Notes: a model not told the origin generated them from the letters alone. DNA of 64,000 bases from JAWKIJ01 sp041394325 (GCA_041394325.1 JAWKIJ010000001.1:372001-436000); one strand, 5' to 3'; shown: positions 19,204 through 28,193, numbered from the stretch's first letter. Program-made: numbers and translations.

Positions 19204-20006
19204 GTCGGGGCCCGGCGGACGAGCTCGGCGATCCCGCATCCGTAGTGGCAGCCCCAGTTGTCGCGCCGACCCTGCTCGGGATCGGCATCGCGGACCAACG
19301 CACCCGCGTCGTCCACGTAGGAGATCCGGTCGAGCGTGAAGTCCGGGGCCACCAGGTCGAGCAGGTGTGCGACCGAGAACACGCGGTGCGCGTTGAACTC
19401 CACCCGTTGCGGCCCGATCGGCACGCCGAGGTGGAGCCGGCCGCCCGGTTCGAGCAGCGCGGCGAGCGACGCGAGGCCCTTGCGGTGCCCGTCGGGGTCG
19501 AGCGGATCGCCGTATCGGCCCAGCCCGAAGTGCTCCAGGGCGTGCAGGCACGACAGCGAATCGGTGGAGCCGACCAGCTCGGCGGGGATGCCGGCCATCA
19601 GGTCGGCGCGGACGAAGCCGATGTTGGGCACCTCGACTCCCAACGGTCGGATGTCGACCACGTCGATGTGACGGAACGCAGCGACGTGCGCGACGAACCC
19701 GTCGATGCGCGAGCCCACGTCGACGTGGCGACGCGGTTCGAGCGCCGCGACGCGTTGCGCGACCAGCAGGTCCTGGTGGAAGTAGTGGCCCGATGCGTTG
19801 CCCGCTCCGGCCACGCGGTCGCCCAACATGGGGAACGGCCGGCCCAACGCGAACTCGGGGGTGCTGCCCGCGAGCTCCTTCCAGCGGCGGAGGTCGTCGC
19901 GGTACCACCGGGCGCCGCCCACGGTGGAGCGGACCTGGCCGAGGTCGATCCCGCACAGCGCGAGCCCCGCGGTGACGCGCGAGCCGAACCGGGTACCGGC
20001 GTTCAT
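19200..20006 (-). CDS. DUF268-type / class I SAM-dependent methyltransferase-like protein
   Basis: A 268-residue protein with the DUF268 hallmark LSCLHALEHFGLGRYGD (about residues 151-167) and the preceding HVDVGSRIDGFVAHVAAF, equivalent to SAM motif I of class I methyltransferases. GRLHLGVPIGPQRVEFNAHR follows. DUF268 proteins occur in surface polysaccharide loci, and a sugar- or lipid-carrier methylation role is commonly supposed; the substrate is unknown. ATG 20006 follows an AGGA motif. It sits between the epimerase/GT2 fusion (28-bp gap) and the GT2 gene (4-bp overlap), forming a three-gene minus-strand operon. Frame intact. Confidence 0.78.
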   Translation of the reverse strand: MNAGTRFGSRVTAGLALCGIDLGQVRSTVGGARWYRDDLRRWKELAGSTPEFALGRPFPMLGDRVAGAGNASGHYFHQDLLVAQRVAALEPRRHVDVGSRIDGFVAHVAAFRHIDVVDIRPLGVEVPNIGFVRADLMAGIPAELVGSTDSLSCLHALEHFGLGRYGDPLDPDGHRKGLASLAALLEPGGRLHLGVPIGPQRVEFNAHRVFSVAHLLDLVAPDFTLDRISYVDDAGALVRDADPEQGRRDNWGCHYGCGIAELVRRAPT

Positions 20007-20034
20007 CGGAGGTTCCTCTGATGGTCGTGGGAGC

Positions 20035-22003
20035 TCATCGGTCCGCGCCGGGGCGCGCCACCACCTCGCCGGGCCGCGTGCGGGGCGCCGCGTCGGGGTC
20101 GTCGCCGTCGGCGAGGTCGGTCACCTCCCGCTCGCCGGTGACCACCACCGCGCGTCGACGGGCCACCCCGGACCTCCGCGCATCCGTTGGCGGAGCACGA
20201 CCATCCGCGCTGCCCGCGGCCGCCTTCGCCAACCACAGCGGGTTGGTGATCGTGCGCATCCGGCCGGGGATCGTGACCGGGCACTCGACGATGCGGTACC
20301 CGGCGTCGGTGGCCGCCGACAGCAGTTCGATGTCGAACCCGAAGCCGGGCGATCGGACGTAGGGCAACAGCGACTCGAGCACCGGCCGACGGAACACCTT
20401 CAGTGCGAGGTGCACGTCGCCGACCTCGGTGCCCACCAGCCGCGACACCATGGCCGAGAAGGCCCTCGTCTGTAAGGTTCGCAGGCGCGACGACTCGAGC
20501 TCCGATCCGATGTGCACCTTCGATCCGGCCACGACGTCGGCCCCCGAGTCGACCAGCACCTGCACCGCGGCGGCGATGTTGTCGGCGGTCATCAGCAGGG
20601 TCGGGTCGACGTAGGCGACGATCGAACCCGACGTCTGTGCGAACGCGTACTTGAAGCCCCGCGGCCCCGGCGTTGTCGGCGTAGGTCAACATCCGAACAC
20701 GATCGGAGCCCACCTGGGAGACCTCGAAGCGGGTGGAGTCGGCCGGGTCGCCCAACACGACGATCTCGTAGTCGAGGCCGATCCGGTCGAGGGAGCGGAG
20801 GGCGCTGTGCAACGCCGAACGGATGAGGTCCGCGTGGCCGAACGCCGGCACGACGACCGACAACTCCGGGGAACCGGTGCCATCGGTCCCGCGGCCGGGG
20901 CTGTGGCCGGCCTGGACGAGATGCTCGACGATCACGTCGGAGGGCGACGGCAGCGGCTCGGGGTCGGGATCGCGGTAGCGCGACGGGTCGTCGAGGAAGT
21001 CGTCCACCGCGTCGATGTCGTACATCGACAGGACGACGTTGGTGCCGATGCCCTCGTTGCGCTCGGTCGTGGTGCGATGCACGAGGCAGGCGATGTTGAG
21101 GTAGGCGCACTCCTCCTGGAGCCCACCGCTGTCGGTGACGACGAACTCGGCCCGGCGCAGGAGGGTGACGAAGTCGAAGTAGGCGAGCTTGCCGACCCTG
21201 ATGAGATGGCGGTCGTCGAAGTGGTGCCCCAGGCCGAACGCCTCGATCTGGGCGGACGCGAGCGCGTCGGTGACGACCAGCATCGGTACGTCGCGTGCGT
21301 GGCGGGCGAGCGCGGCGAGCACGGCGTCGAAGCGCTCACGGTTGCGGACCAGCTCGAACCGGTGCAACGACACCAGACCGAACCGGTCGGGGACGACCGC
21401 GTCGCCGATGTGGTCGAGGTCCTGGTCGGGTACCGAGCGGACCGTGTCGATCACCGTGTTGGCGACGGTGTCGACCTTGATGCCGCCGATGCCTCGCAGG
21501 TTGAGGAACTTGTCGATCCCCGGGGCGAAGTGGACGTGGGCGAGCCGGGCCGCGACGCGCCGGTCGAGCTCCTCGGGGAACGGTTCGAGGATCCGGTTGG
21601 TGCGCAGTCCGGCCTCGATGTGGCCGACGGTCACGCCGAGCCATCGTCCCAGTGCCGCGCCGACGACGGTGGTCATCGTGTCGCCGTGCACCAGCACGAT
21701 CGGGGGGCGGTCGTCCTCCCACAGCGAGGTCAGCAACTCCTGACGGTGCGCCAGCGCCGCGCGGGTGACCGTGGCCAGCCATACGGGTACGTCCGCGGTG
21801 CGGTGCAGGCTGCGGCCCCGGAAGCCCTCGGCGAACACGAAGTCCGGTTCGGGGAGCCGCAGCCGACGGGTCGTCTCGGGAAGCTCCGAAGCCTGCTGAC
21901 CGGTGCTCCACAGCAGCGGGCGGGCACCGAGCGCGACGAGGCGCTGACGGACGGGGGCGATCTTGATCAGCTCCGCAGTGGTCCCGTAGACGAAGGCGAT
22001 CAT
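20035..22003 (-). CDS. UDP-N-acetylglucosamine 2-epimerase (non-hydrolysing) fused to family 2 glycosyltransferase, one frame break
   Basis: Residues 1-375 form a WecB/MnaA-type epimerase that interconverts UDP-GlcNAc and UDP-ManNAc: FVYGTTAELIKIAPV, LVHGDTMTTVVGAALGR, GVTVGHIEAGLRTNRI, PFPEELDRRV and TDSGGLQEECAYLNIACLV. After a short Gly linker a GT-A domain begins (ELSVVVPAFGHADLIRSALH). Loss of one CG near 20660 breaks the frame; repaired, it continues through GFKYAFAQTSGSIVAYVDP to DVHLALKVFRRPVLES and RSPGFGFDIELLSAATDAGY, as in polyprenyl-phosphate sugar transferases. The DxD is replaced by DPT. 656 residues. ATG 22003 begins the conserved epimerase strand. The fusion would couple donor synthesis to transfer. 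Confidence 0.82.
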
Positions 22004-22176
22004 CGTAAAATCCCGGACCGCGGACCGACCCTGCCGGGACGCGCCGACCGCCCACGTTAGTGGAGCGGGCACCACCTCCCCCGGACCCGGCTGCGGTATC
22101 GGAGCGGCAGGCGCGCTACCCGGTAGCGGCACCGCGGGCGGGTAGTGTGCGGCACATCGATCGAAGGGACGACACC
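22004..22176. promoter_or_regulatory. Divergent promoter region between the epimerase/GT2 fusion and GDP-fucose synthase
   Basis: A 173-bp gap separates the two start codons. On the plus strand TAGTGT (22144-22149) is a -10 candidate, giving a roughly 20-nt leader with GAAGGGAC as a weak ribosome site before GTG 22177. On the minus strand a TAACGT lies near 22058. No clear -35 element or operator palindrome was found. Confidence 0.4.
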
Positions 22177-23156
22177 GTGGCGACCTCCTCCCCGACCGCC
22201 GTACCCCGCGATGCCCGCATCTTCGTCGCCGGCCACCGGGGACTGGTGGGATCGGCCATCGTGCGCCGCCTCGAGGCGGGCGGCTACACCGACATCCTCA
22301 CCGCGGCGCGCGATCAGCTCGACCTCCGCGACCAGGCGGCCGTGCAGTACTGGTTCCGCGCCAACCGGCCCGAGTACGTGTACCTGGTCGCGGGCACCGT
22401 CGGAGGGATCCCGCGAACAGCACGCGGCCGGCGGAGTTCATCTACGACAACCTGATGATCCACGCGACCGTGGTGGAGGCGGCGCACCGTTTCGGGGCCA
22501 CCAAGCTGCTGTACCTCGGTTCGAGCTGCATCTACCCGCGGCTCGCCCCCCAGCCCATGGCCGAGTCGGCGCTGCTCACCGGCGAACTGGAGCCCACCAA
22601 CGAGCCCTACGCCATCGCGAAGATCGCCGGCATCAAGCTCTGCGAGTCCTACCGCCGCCAGTTCGGCAGCAATTTCGTGTCGGCCATGCCCACCAACCTC
22701 TACGGCCCCGGCGACAACTTCGACCTCGAGTCCAGCCACGTCCTGCCCGCGATGATCCGCAAGTTCCACGAGGCGAAGCTCGCGGGGCGCAACGAGGTCG
22801 AGATCTGGGGCAGCGGCACCCCGCGGCGCGAGTTCCTCCACGTCGACGACCTGGCCGACGCGTGCGTGTTCCTCATGGACCACTACGACGAGGACCAGCA
22901 CGTCAACGTCGGCACCGGTGTCGACCTGTCCATCCGTGAGCTCGCCGAGACGGTGCGTTCGATCGTGCATCCCGACGCCGAGCTGGTGTTCGACCCGTCC
23001 AAACCCGACGGCGCGCCGCGCAAGCTGTTGGACGTGTCCAAGCTGAACGGCTTGGGTTGGAAGGCGTCGACCGATCTCCACCAGGGCGTGCGCGACACCT
23101 ACGCGTGGTTCCTCGACCACGTCGGCGACGCCCGCGGGGTGCTGAGCGCGGTCTGA
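22177..23156 (+). CDS. fcl: GDP-L-fucose synthase, one frame break
   Basis: Converts GDP-4-keto-6-deoxymannose to GDP-L-fucose by epimerisation and NADPH reduction. The N-terminal nucleotide-binding turn is FVAGHRGLVGSAIVRRLE. LLYLGSSCIYPRLAPQPMAE carries the catalytic Ser, and PYAIAKIAGIKLCESYRRQF carries the Y-x3-K pair. PTNLYGPGDNFDLESSHV is strongly diagnostic of this family. One base is missing near 22410 within a CCCGCG stretch, just before the expected ANSTRPAEFIYDN block. With it the protein is 326 residues, normal size. GTG 22177 was chosen for the following SDR start. The partner GDP-mannose 4,6-dehydratase gene is not in the window. Confidence 0.92.
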
Positions 23157-23168
23157 GCGCGTGCCTTC

Positions 23169-24521
23169 GTGAGCGAACCATCTTCCAGGCCCCCGTCGCC
23201 CACCGCAGCCACGGCGGAGACGGCGGACGCGGCGACGGCGAGCCCGGGCGACCCCGGCCGTCGCGCCGCCCCGCGTCGCTTCCTCGTCGGAAAGGGCACG
23301 AGCATCGTCGTGATCGGCAGCGTCGCGCTCGGCAACGCCAGCACCTATGGCTTCCAACTGGTGACGGGGCGCTTCCTGGGTGCGGACGCCTACGGACTCC
23401 TCGCCGGCCTGATGACGGTGGTCGCGGTGATCGGCGTGTCGGCGAGCTCGCTCGGCACCGTCGCGGCGAAAGCCGTGTCCGCCGGCGAGGTCGAGCCGCG
23501 ACCGGCCGTCATGGACCGTCTCACGCGGTCGTCCGTGGTGGTGGGCGCGGCGTTGACCGTCGCGTTGGTCGTCGCGTCGCCGTGGCTGTCGGAGTTCCTC
23601 AAGGTCGACAACGTCATCCCGATGCTGTTCGTCGCGGCGAGCATCGTGCCGACCTGCCTCGGCGCCATCGCGGTGGGTCGGCTCCAGGGCCAGATGCGGT
23701 TCATCGCCATGTCGCTGCTGTCGGCGACGTTCGCGGTGGCCAAGCTGGGGGTCGGCTTCGCAACGATGGCGGCGGGGCTGGGGGTGACCGCCCTGGTCGC
23801 CGGGCTCGTCGTGTCGACCTCGGTGTGCGCCGCGGGGGGCTTGTACCTTGCGCGTCACGCGGGTGCGATCACCACGAAGGTCCTCGACCGCTCGACGGCA
23901 CAGGTCTTCCTGGGGGTGACGCTGTTCTGGGTGCTCGTCAGCTTCGACGTGCCGTTCGCCCGGGCGAACTTCACCGAGTCGATGGCGGGGCAGTACGCGG
24001 CGGCCGACGTCATCGGGCGGGCGGTCCTGTGGCTGCCTGCGGTCATCACCCAGATCACCTTTCCGCAGGTGACCGCGGCGGTGAGCAACATCGAGTCGAC
24101 CGAACCGCTCATGCTGCGGGCGTTCGCGTTCGCCGCCGGGCTGGCCGCGGCCGGCGTCGCGTTCATCTGGCTGTTCGGCGAGCCGGTGTTCAGGGTGCTG
24201 TACGGCAGCGAGTATCCCGAGGCGCACCGCTACGCCTGGAAGATCGGCCTGGCCACCGTGCCGTTCGCGATCGTGCACCTGCTGTTGCACCACAACTTCG
24301 CGAGAAACCACTCGCGCTTCGTGTCGGTCCTGATCGGCGCGTCCATCGCGCAGATGCTCGCGCTCACCTTCGGCCCCCACACGCCCACGGCCTATGCCAC
24401 GGTGCTCGGGATCGTCGCGTCGGGTACCGCCGTCGCGCTGTTGCCCCGCGGGGGTTGGCGCTTCCTGTCGGGTCTGATCAAACCGGGCCATCGTGCACGG
24501 TTCGTGACCGGCGATGAGTGA
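23169..24521 (+). CDS. Polysaccharide flippase / oligosaccharide exporter (Wzx-like, MOP superfamily)
   Basis: A 450-residue integral membrane protein with about twelve hydrophobic segments after a Ser/Ala/Pro-rich N-terminal tail. GSVALGNASTYGFQLVTGRF and FLGADAYGLLAGLM match the opening of MOP-family flippases, and YGSEYPEAHRYAWKIGLA in the second half is characteristic. It would flip lipid-linked repeat units across the membrane. Together with Wzm/Wzt this gives the locus two different export routes. GTG 23169 lies 12 bp after fcl; the stop overlaps the next transferase by 8 bp, so fcl, flippase and GT4 are likely one operon. No polymerase (Wzy) was recognised with confidence. Confidence 0.85.
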   Translation: MSEPSSRPPSPTAATAETADAATASPGDPGRRAAPRRFLVGKGTSIVVIGSVALGNASTYGFQLVTGRFLGADAYGLLAGLMTVVAVIGVSASSLGTVAAKAVSAGEVEPRPAVMDRLTRSSVVVGAALTVALVVASPWLSEFLKVDNVIPMLFVAASIVPTCLGAIAVGRLQGQMRFIAMSLLSATFAVAKLGVGFATMAAGLGVTALVAGLVVSTSVCAAGGLYLARHAGAITTKVLDRSTAQVFLGVTLFWVLVSFDVPFARANFTESMAGQYAAADVIGRAVLWLPAVITQITFPQVTAAVSNIESTEPLMLRAFAFAAGLAAAGVAFIWLFGEPVFRVLYGSEYPEAHRYAWKIGLATVPFAIVHLLLHHNFARNHSRFVSVLIGASIAQMLALTFGPHTPTAYATVLGIVASGTAVALLPRGGWRFLSGLIKPGHRARFVTGDE

Positions 24522-25683
24522 CGCGCCCGTCGCGGTGGACGGCTCCACGTTCGTGATCGTGTCGAACGGCTTCGCGGACGGCCCCGCCGAGGCACTGCGG
24601 CCGTTCCTCTTGGAGCGCGGCGCGGCACGGGTGGTCGACGTCTCCCACCCGCTCACCGCCGAGGGTCCCACCGGGCACCGGATCGTCACCTACGAGGCGT
24701 CGGGCGCGTCGCGGACCCGGACGATCGACCCGCGCCTCGGGCCGCCGTGGTCGTTCGCGCTCGATCCGCTGCTGCCGCCGAGGCTGGGGCGCTCCGACGG
24801 CTGGTTCGGCTTCAACTGCCTGGCCACGGGGAGGGGCCTGCTCGAACGTCGCCTCGGGCGGACCCGTCGGGTGGTTCACTGGAGCGTCGACTTCGTGCCG
24901 GACCGGTTCGGCCCCGGTGTGCTCACCCGTGCGTACGACTCGATCGACGCCCTGTGCTGTCGCCGCGCCGACGCCCGGGTCGACCTGTCGGCGGCCGCGC
25001 TCGACGCGCGGGCCGCGGCGCACGGTCTGGGGGTCGACGCGGCGCCGGGGACGGTGATCCCGATGGGGTGCTGGTTGGAGCGGACGCCCCGGGTCGACGA
25101 CGCAGCGTTCGACGCGCGGCGTGTGGTGTTCCTCGGACATCTGGTGGAGCGCATGGGGGTGGACACGCTGTTGGACGCGGTGACGACGCTGCGCGAGGCG
25201 GGCGACACCGTGACGGTGGAGGTCATGGGTGGTGGACCGCTGCTCGACACGGTCCGCCGGCGTGCCGGTGCCCTGGGTGTCACGGCGGAAGGTGGCCCGG
25301 TGGTGACGGTGCACGGTTTCGTCGAGGACCACCGCGACGTGGAGGCCATCCTCGCCAGGGCGACCGTCGCCGCCGCGCCGTATTCGGAGGATCCGTCGTC
25401 GTTCACGCGGTGGGCCGATCCGGGCAAGCTCAAGGCGTATCTGGGTGCGGGCCTCCCGATCGTGATGACCTCCACCCCACCGACCGCCGCGGAGCTCGCC
25501 GAGGCGGGAGCGGCGCTCGTGGTGTCCGACGATGCGGCCGACCTGGCGGCCGGACTGGTCAAGGTGCTCGACGACCGCGAACGCTGGCGCTCGATGCACC
25601 GGGCCGCGAGCGCCGAGGCGCGGCGCTTCGACTGGCCCGTCGTGTTGGAGACCGGCCTGCGCGCCGTCGGCTTCACCTGCTGA
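24514..25683 (+). CDS. Family 4-like glycosyltransferase
   Basis: A 389-residue protein. The N-terminal half is divergent (STFVIVSNGFADGPAEALR, VVHWSVDFVPDRFGPGVLTR). The C-terminal half is GT-B: VVFLGHLVERMGVDTLLDAV near 205, VEVMGGGPLLDTVRR, VTVHGFVEDHRDVEAIL and YSEDPSSFTRWADPGKLKAY, with a DPGKLKAYLGAGLP donor loop in place of the usual E-x7-E. ATG 24514 overlaps the flippase stop by 8 bp. Likely cytoplasmic and acting before the flippase; the sugar is unknown. It closes the forward polysaccharide segment before the accessory island. Confidence 0.8.
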   Translation: MSDAPVAVDGSTFVIVSNGFADGPAEALRPFLLERGAARVVDVSHPLTAEGPTGHRIVTYEASGASRTRTIDPRLGPPWSFALDPLLPPRLGRSDGWFGFNCLATGRGLLERRLGRTRRVVHWSVDFVPDRFGPGVLTRAYDSIDALCCRRADARVDLSAAALDARAAAHGLGVDAAPGTVIPMGCWLERTPRVDDAAFDARRVVFLGHLVERMGVDTLLDAVTTLREAGDTVTVEVMGGGPLLDTVRRRAGALGVTAEGGPVVTVHGFVEDHRDVEAILARATVAAAPYSEDPSSFTRWADPGKLKAYLGAGLPIVMTSTPPTAAELAEAGAALVVSDDAADLAAGLVKVLDDRERWRSMHRAASAEARRFDWPVVLETGLRAVGFTC

Positions 25684-25721
25684 GATCCGCGGACCGACCG
25701 CTCGGGCACGGGCACTCGGAA

Positions 25722-26135
25722 GTGGCTCGGATCGTGAGCACGGTCGCCGGGTTCCTCAACACCGACGGAGGCACTCTGCTCATCGGCATCGGTCCCGACC
25801 GCTCCGTCGTCGGCCTCGATCACGACTACTCCGTCGTCGCGCCGAGGAACGGCGACGGCTTCGTCAACTGGCTGACCACCCACCTCATCGGGGCGCTGGG
25901 CAATGTGCCGGTTACCCGCACCCGGGCACGGATCGTGCTGCACGGGGGTGTGGAGATCTGCCGGGTGGACGTCGCCGCCTGCCCGATCCCGGTATGGGCC
26001 AGGACGTCCAAGGCGGAGCGGGTCTTCTTCGTCCGGATGAACAACTCCACCCGCGCGCTGCCCGATCACGACGTCGAGGAGTACTGCTCCTTGAGGTGGA
26101 GCGAGGAACTCGCCGAGCGATCCAGGGGCTCATAG
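25722..26135 (+). pseudogene. Truncated AlbA_2/Schlafen-type putative DNA-binding domain (remnant)
   Basis: The 137-residue open frame from GTG 25722 contains EVARIVSTVAGFLNTDGGTL directly followed by LIGIGPDRSVVGLDHDYS, GGVEICRVDVAACPIPVWA, VFFVRMNNSTRALPDHDVEE and YCSLRW. This is the core and end of the AlbA_2 (formerly AAA_4) domain found in Schlafen-like and ATP-dependent helicase-like regulators. The usual N-terminal part with a conserved Glu and the ExK/FKSSLRW-type block is missing, as is the rest of a full-length protein. It is therefore probably a decayed or inserted fragment, although a short standalone domain cannot be excluded. It borders the HNH gene and the toxin-antitoxin pair, marking an accessory island. 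Confidence 0.65.
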
Positions 26136-26197
26136 CCGGCCGAGCGACGCGACGGCCGGGACGGCCAACTGTCAGTGGTCCGTGGGAGGATGAACAC

Positions 26198-27445
26198 ATG
26201 TTCGATTCGGTGCTGTTGGCGGAGCAGGCCTCCCATGTTGCGGGCATCGATGCGGCGTCGTTGACCGATGCCGAACTGTTCGACGGCGTGGTCGGTTTGG
26301 AGCAGGCGCGGGCGAGGCTGGACGCGGCGGAGTGCGCCCTGTTGGCCGAGCTGCACTCCCGTGACGCGACCGACCGTCACCACGGGCTGCGCACCAAAGG
26401 CTGGCTGTCACGCAATGGCCACGCGTCTCCCCGCACCGCGGGTACGCGGGTGTCGGTCGCAGTCACGCTGCGGCGTGTGCTCGATGTGACCGCCGCGGCG
26501 TTGGCCGAGGGGCGGATCGGGTTCGACCACGCCCAGGTCATGGCCCGGGCGTGCAACCCTCGGATCGAAACCGGGTTCGCCGAGATGCAAGAGACGCTGT
26601 TGGAACTGGTGCCGGTGATGGTGTTCGACCGTTGGCGCCGCGAGGTCTTCGCGATCGCCGACCTGTTGGACCAGGACGGCGGCCACAACCCCGCCGACGA
26701 TGTGGAGTCGAACCGGCTCCGGATGCGCTCGACGGGTGACAACGTGTTCTTCGACGGGCAACTCTGTGGCGAACACGGCCTCGTCACCGAGTCGGTGATC
26801 GAGTCGGTCACCGACGAACTCTGGCGCCGCTACCGCGACGACCACCAAACCACCGACGGAGCGGTCGACATCCCGTCACGCGCCACACTACGGGCGCTGG
26901 CGCTCGTCGAGATCTGCCGACGAGCTGTCGCCAACCCCGAACCGGACGCACCGTCCCCCGGCGCCGAGGCGACCCTGGTGATCCCCGCCGAAGAACCAGA
27001 AGTCGTGGCGGACCGGTACGGGACCCGCCGCGATCCGGGTGCGCTGGCGTGTGATCTTCGCCTGCATCCCGTGATCGTCAACTCGCTGGGCGTGCCCCTC
27101 GACATGGGACGACAAATCCGCCTCGCCAACCAAGCACAACGCCGCGCCCTGGCGTTACGCGACGGCGGATGCTGCTTCCCAGGATGCGACCGGCCACCCC
27201 AACACTGCGACGCACACCACATCGATCACTGGACCCGCGATCTGGGCCGTACCGACGTCGCGCACATGGCACTGTTCTGCCGACACCACCACGGAGTCAT
27301 CCACCGACACGGCTGGGGCGCCACCATCGACACCCACGGCCGGACCACCATCACCACACCACACGGCCACACCCTCACCGGCCAACAACACGGCCGACTA
27401 CCAACCGATCCACAACGAGCCGGACCAACACGGGCCGGACCCTGA
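26198..27445 (+). CDS. DUF222 / HNH endonuclease domain protein
   Basis: A 415-residue protein with the DUF222 helical region (residues ~1-250, including ARLDAAECALLAELHSRDAT and RIGFDHAQVMARA) followed by a C-terminal HNH nuclease motif: DGGCCFPGCDRPPQHCDAHH, then HIDHWTRDLGRTDVAHM and LFCRHHHGVIHRHGW. The paired Cys and His residues would bind a metal. ATG 26198 has AGGA at 26187-26190. Such genes are multi-copy in actinobacteria and usually lie in variable regions; their biological role is not settled. The last ~60 codons are unusually rich in ACC and CAC, unlike the neighbours. There is no sign of an inserted intron or inteins. Confidence 0.88.
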   Translation: MFDSVLLAEQASHVAGIDAASLTDAELFDGVVGLEQARARLDAAECALLAELHSRDATDRHHGLRTKGWLSRNGHASPRTAGTRVSVAVTLRRVLDVTAAALAEGRIGFDHAQVMARACNPRIETGFAEMQETLLELVPVMVFDRWRREVFAIADLLDQDGGHNPADDVESNRLRMRSTGDNVFFDGQLCGEHGLVTESVIESVTDELWRRYRDDHQTTDGAVDIPSRATLRALALVEICRRAVANPEPDAPSPGAEATLVIPAEEPEVVADRYGTRRDPGALACDLRLHPVIVNSLGVPLDMGRQIRLANQAQRRALALRDGGCCFPGCDRPPQHCDAHHIDHWTRDLGRTDVAHMALFCRHHHGVIHRHGWGATIDTHGRTTITTPHGHTLTGQQHGRLPTDPQRAGPTRAGP

Positions 27446-27498
27446 TCCTGCGATGGGCCACCGAGAGATGGACGCTGCCCGCGTACCGGACCCCTGCA

Positions 27499-27534
27499 GG
27501 ATACATCAGTGCATCATGATGTAATGATGTATCC
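27499..27534. promoter_or_regulatory. Palindromic operator/promoter of the vapBC operon
   Basis: GGATACATCA (27499-27508) is the exact inverted complement of TGATGTATCC (27525-27534), and between them CATCATGATG (27512-27521) is itself a perfect palindrome. The element is AT-rich against its surroundings and ends directly at the vapB ATG (27535). This is the expected layout for autoregulation by a ribbon-helix-helix antitoxin, with transcription probably starting at or next to the start codon. Confidence 0.75.
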
Positions 27535-27765
27535 ATGCGTACCACGATCGACCTCCCCCAGGACCTTCACGATCTCGCGCGCCAACTCGCCTACGAGAAC
27601 AAGCGGTCGATGAGCGACGTCATCGCGCAGCTCATCCGACTCGGGCTGCGACAGACCTCCCCGCCACCGAGACCCGACCGGCCCGACGGGCGCGGCATGC
27701 CCAGCGTCTCGGTCGGTCGCCCCGTCAGCGCCGAGGACGTTCGCTCCTTGGAGGACGACGATTGA
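27535..27765 (+). CDS. vapB: Ribbon-helix-helix antitoxin (VapB-like)
   Basis: A 76-residue protein starting MRTTIDLPQDLHDLARQLAY, the strand-helix-helix DNA-binding fold of RHH antitoxins, followed by NKRSMSDVIAQLIRLGLRQ. A Pro/Arg-rich tail ending VSAEDVRSLEDDD would neutralise the toxin active site. It should bind the palindrome immediately upstream and repress its own operon, more tightly with toxin. The stop overlaps the TTG start of vapC. No Shine-Dalgarno sequence is visible. Confidence 0.85.
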   Translation: MRTTIDLPQDLHDLARQLAYENKRSMSDVIAQLIRLGLRQTSPPPRPDRPDGRGMPSVSVGRPVSAEDVRSLEDDD

Positions 27766-28160
27766 GCACGTACCTGGCGGACGGCAACCTGCTGGTCGCG
27801 TTGACGGTCACCGACCACATCCATCACGACGCGGCACTCGACTGGTTCGAACGGGCCGAACCCGACGTCGCCACCTGCCCGATCACCCAAGGGACGCTGC
27901 TCCGCTTCCTCATCCGCGAGGGTCGAACCGCCGCCGAGGCGATCGGAGTGCTCGAGGCCATCCGGTCTCGACGTTGGCACCGCTTCTGGACCGACGACCT
28001 GGCATATGACGCCGCACATCTCGGCGGTGTGATCGGTCACCGGCAGGTCACCGACGCCTACCTCGTGGCACTCGCCCGCCATCACGACGGACGCGTCGCG
28101 ACACTCGACAAGGGATTGGCCGCCCTCCACGGCGACCGGGTGGAGCTCCTCACGACCTGA
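27762..28160 (+). CDS. vapC: PIN-domain toxin (VapC-like) with altered acidic residue
   Basis: A 132-residue PIN-fold predicted ribonuclease. Acidic residues visible are D7 in TYLADGNLLVAL, D98 in QVTDAYLVALA and D116 in VATLDKGL. The position normally occupied by Glu in the CPxTE motif is Gln 43 here (ATCPITQGTLLRFL). Loss of that Glu could weaken metal binding and activity. The start is TTG 27762, overlapping the vapB stop, which favours low toxin translation. The family cleaves tRNA or rRNA; the target here is unknown. It ends 23 bp before the convergent methyltransferase. Confidence 0.85.
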   Translation: MSTYLADGNLLVALTVTDHIHHDAALDWFERAEPDVATCPITQGTLLRFLIREGRTAAEAIGVLEAIRSRRWHRFWTDDLAYDAAHLGGVIGHRQVTDAYLVALARHHDGRVATLDKGLAALHGDRVELLTT

Positions 28161-28171
28161 GGGCAGTTCAA

Positions 28172-28193
28172 CCCGCTTCCGATTCAGAGCGGG
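28172..28193. terminator. Bidirectional hairpin between vapC and the convergent methyltransferase
   Basis: CCCGCT (28172-28177) pairs with AGCGGG (28188-28193) across a 10-nt loop. It lies between two converging stops and overlaps the last codons of the minus-strand gene. There is no T run, so it is only a modest terminator candidate. Confidence 0.4.

Noticed and set aside
26198..27445. HNH gene considered as a group I/II intron or homing element
   Set aside because: The DUF222 domain is characteristic of standalone actinobacterial proteins, and no split host gene or intron structure surrounds it.
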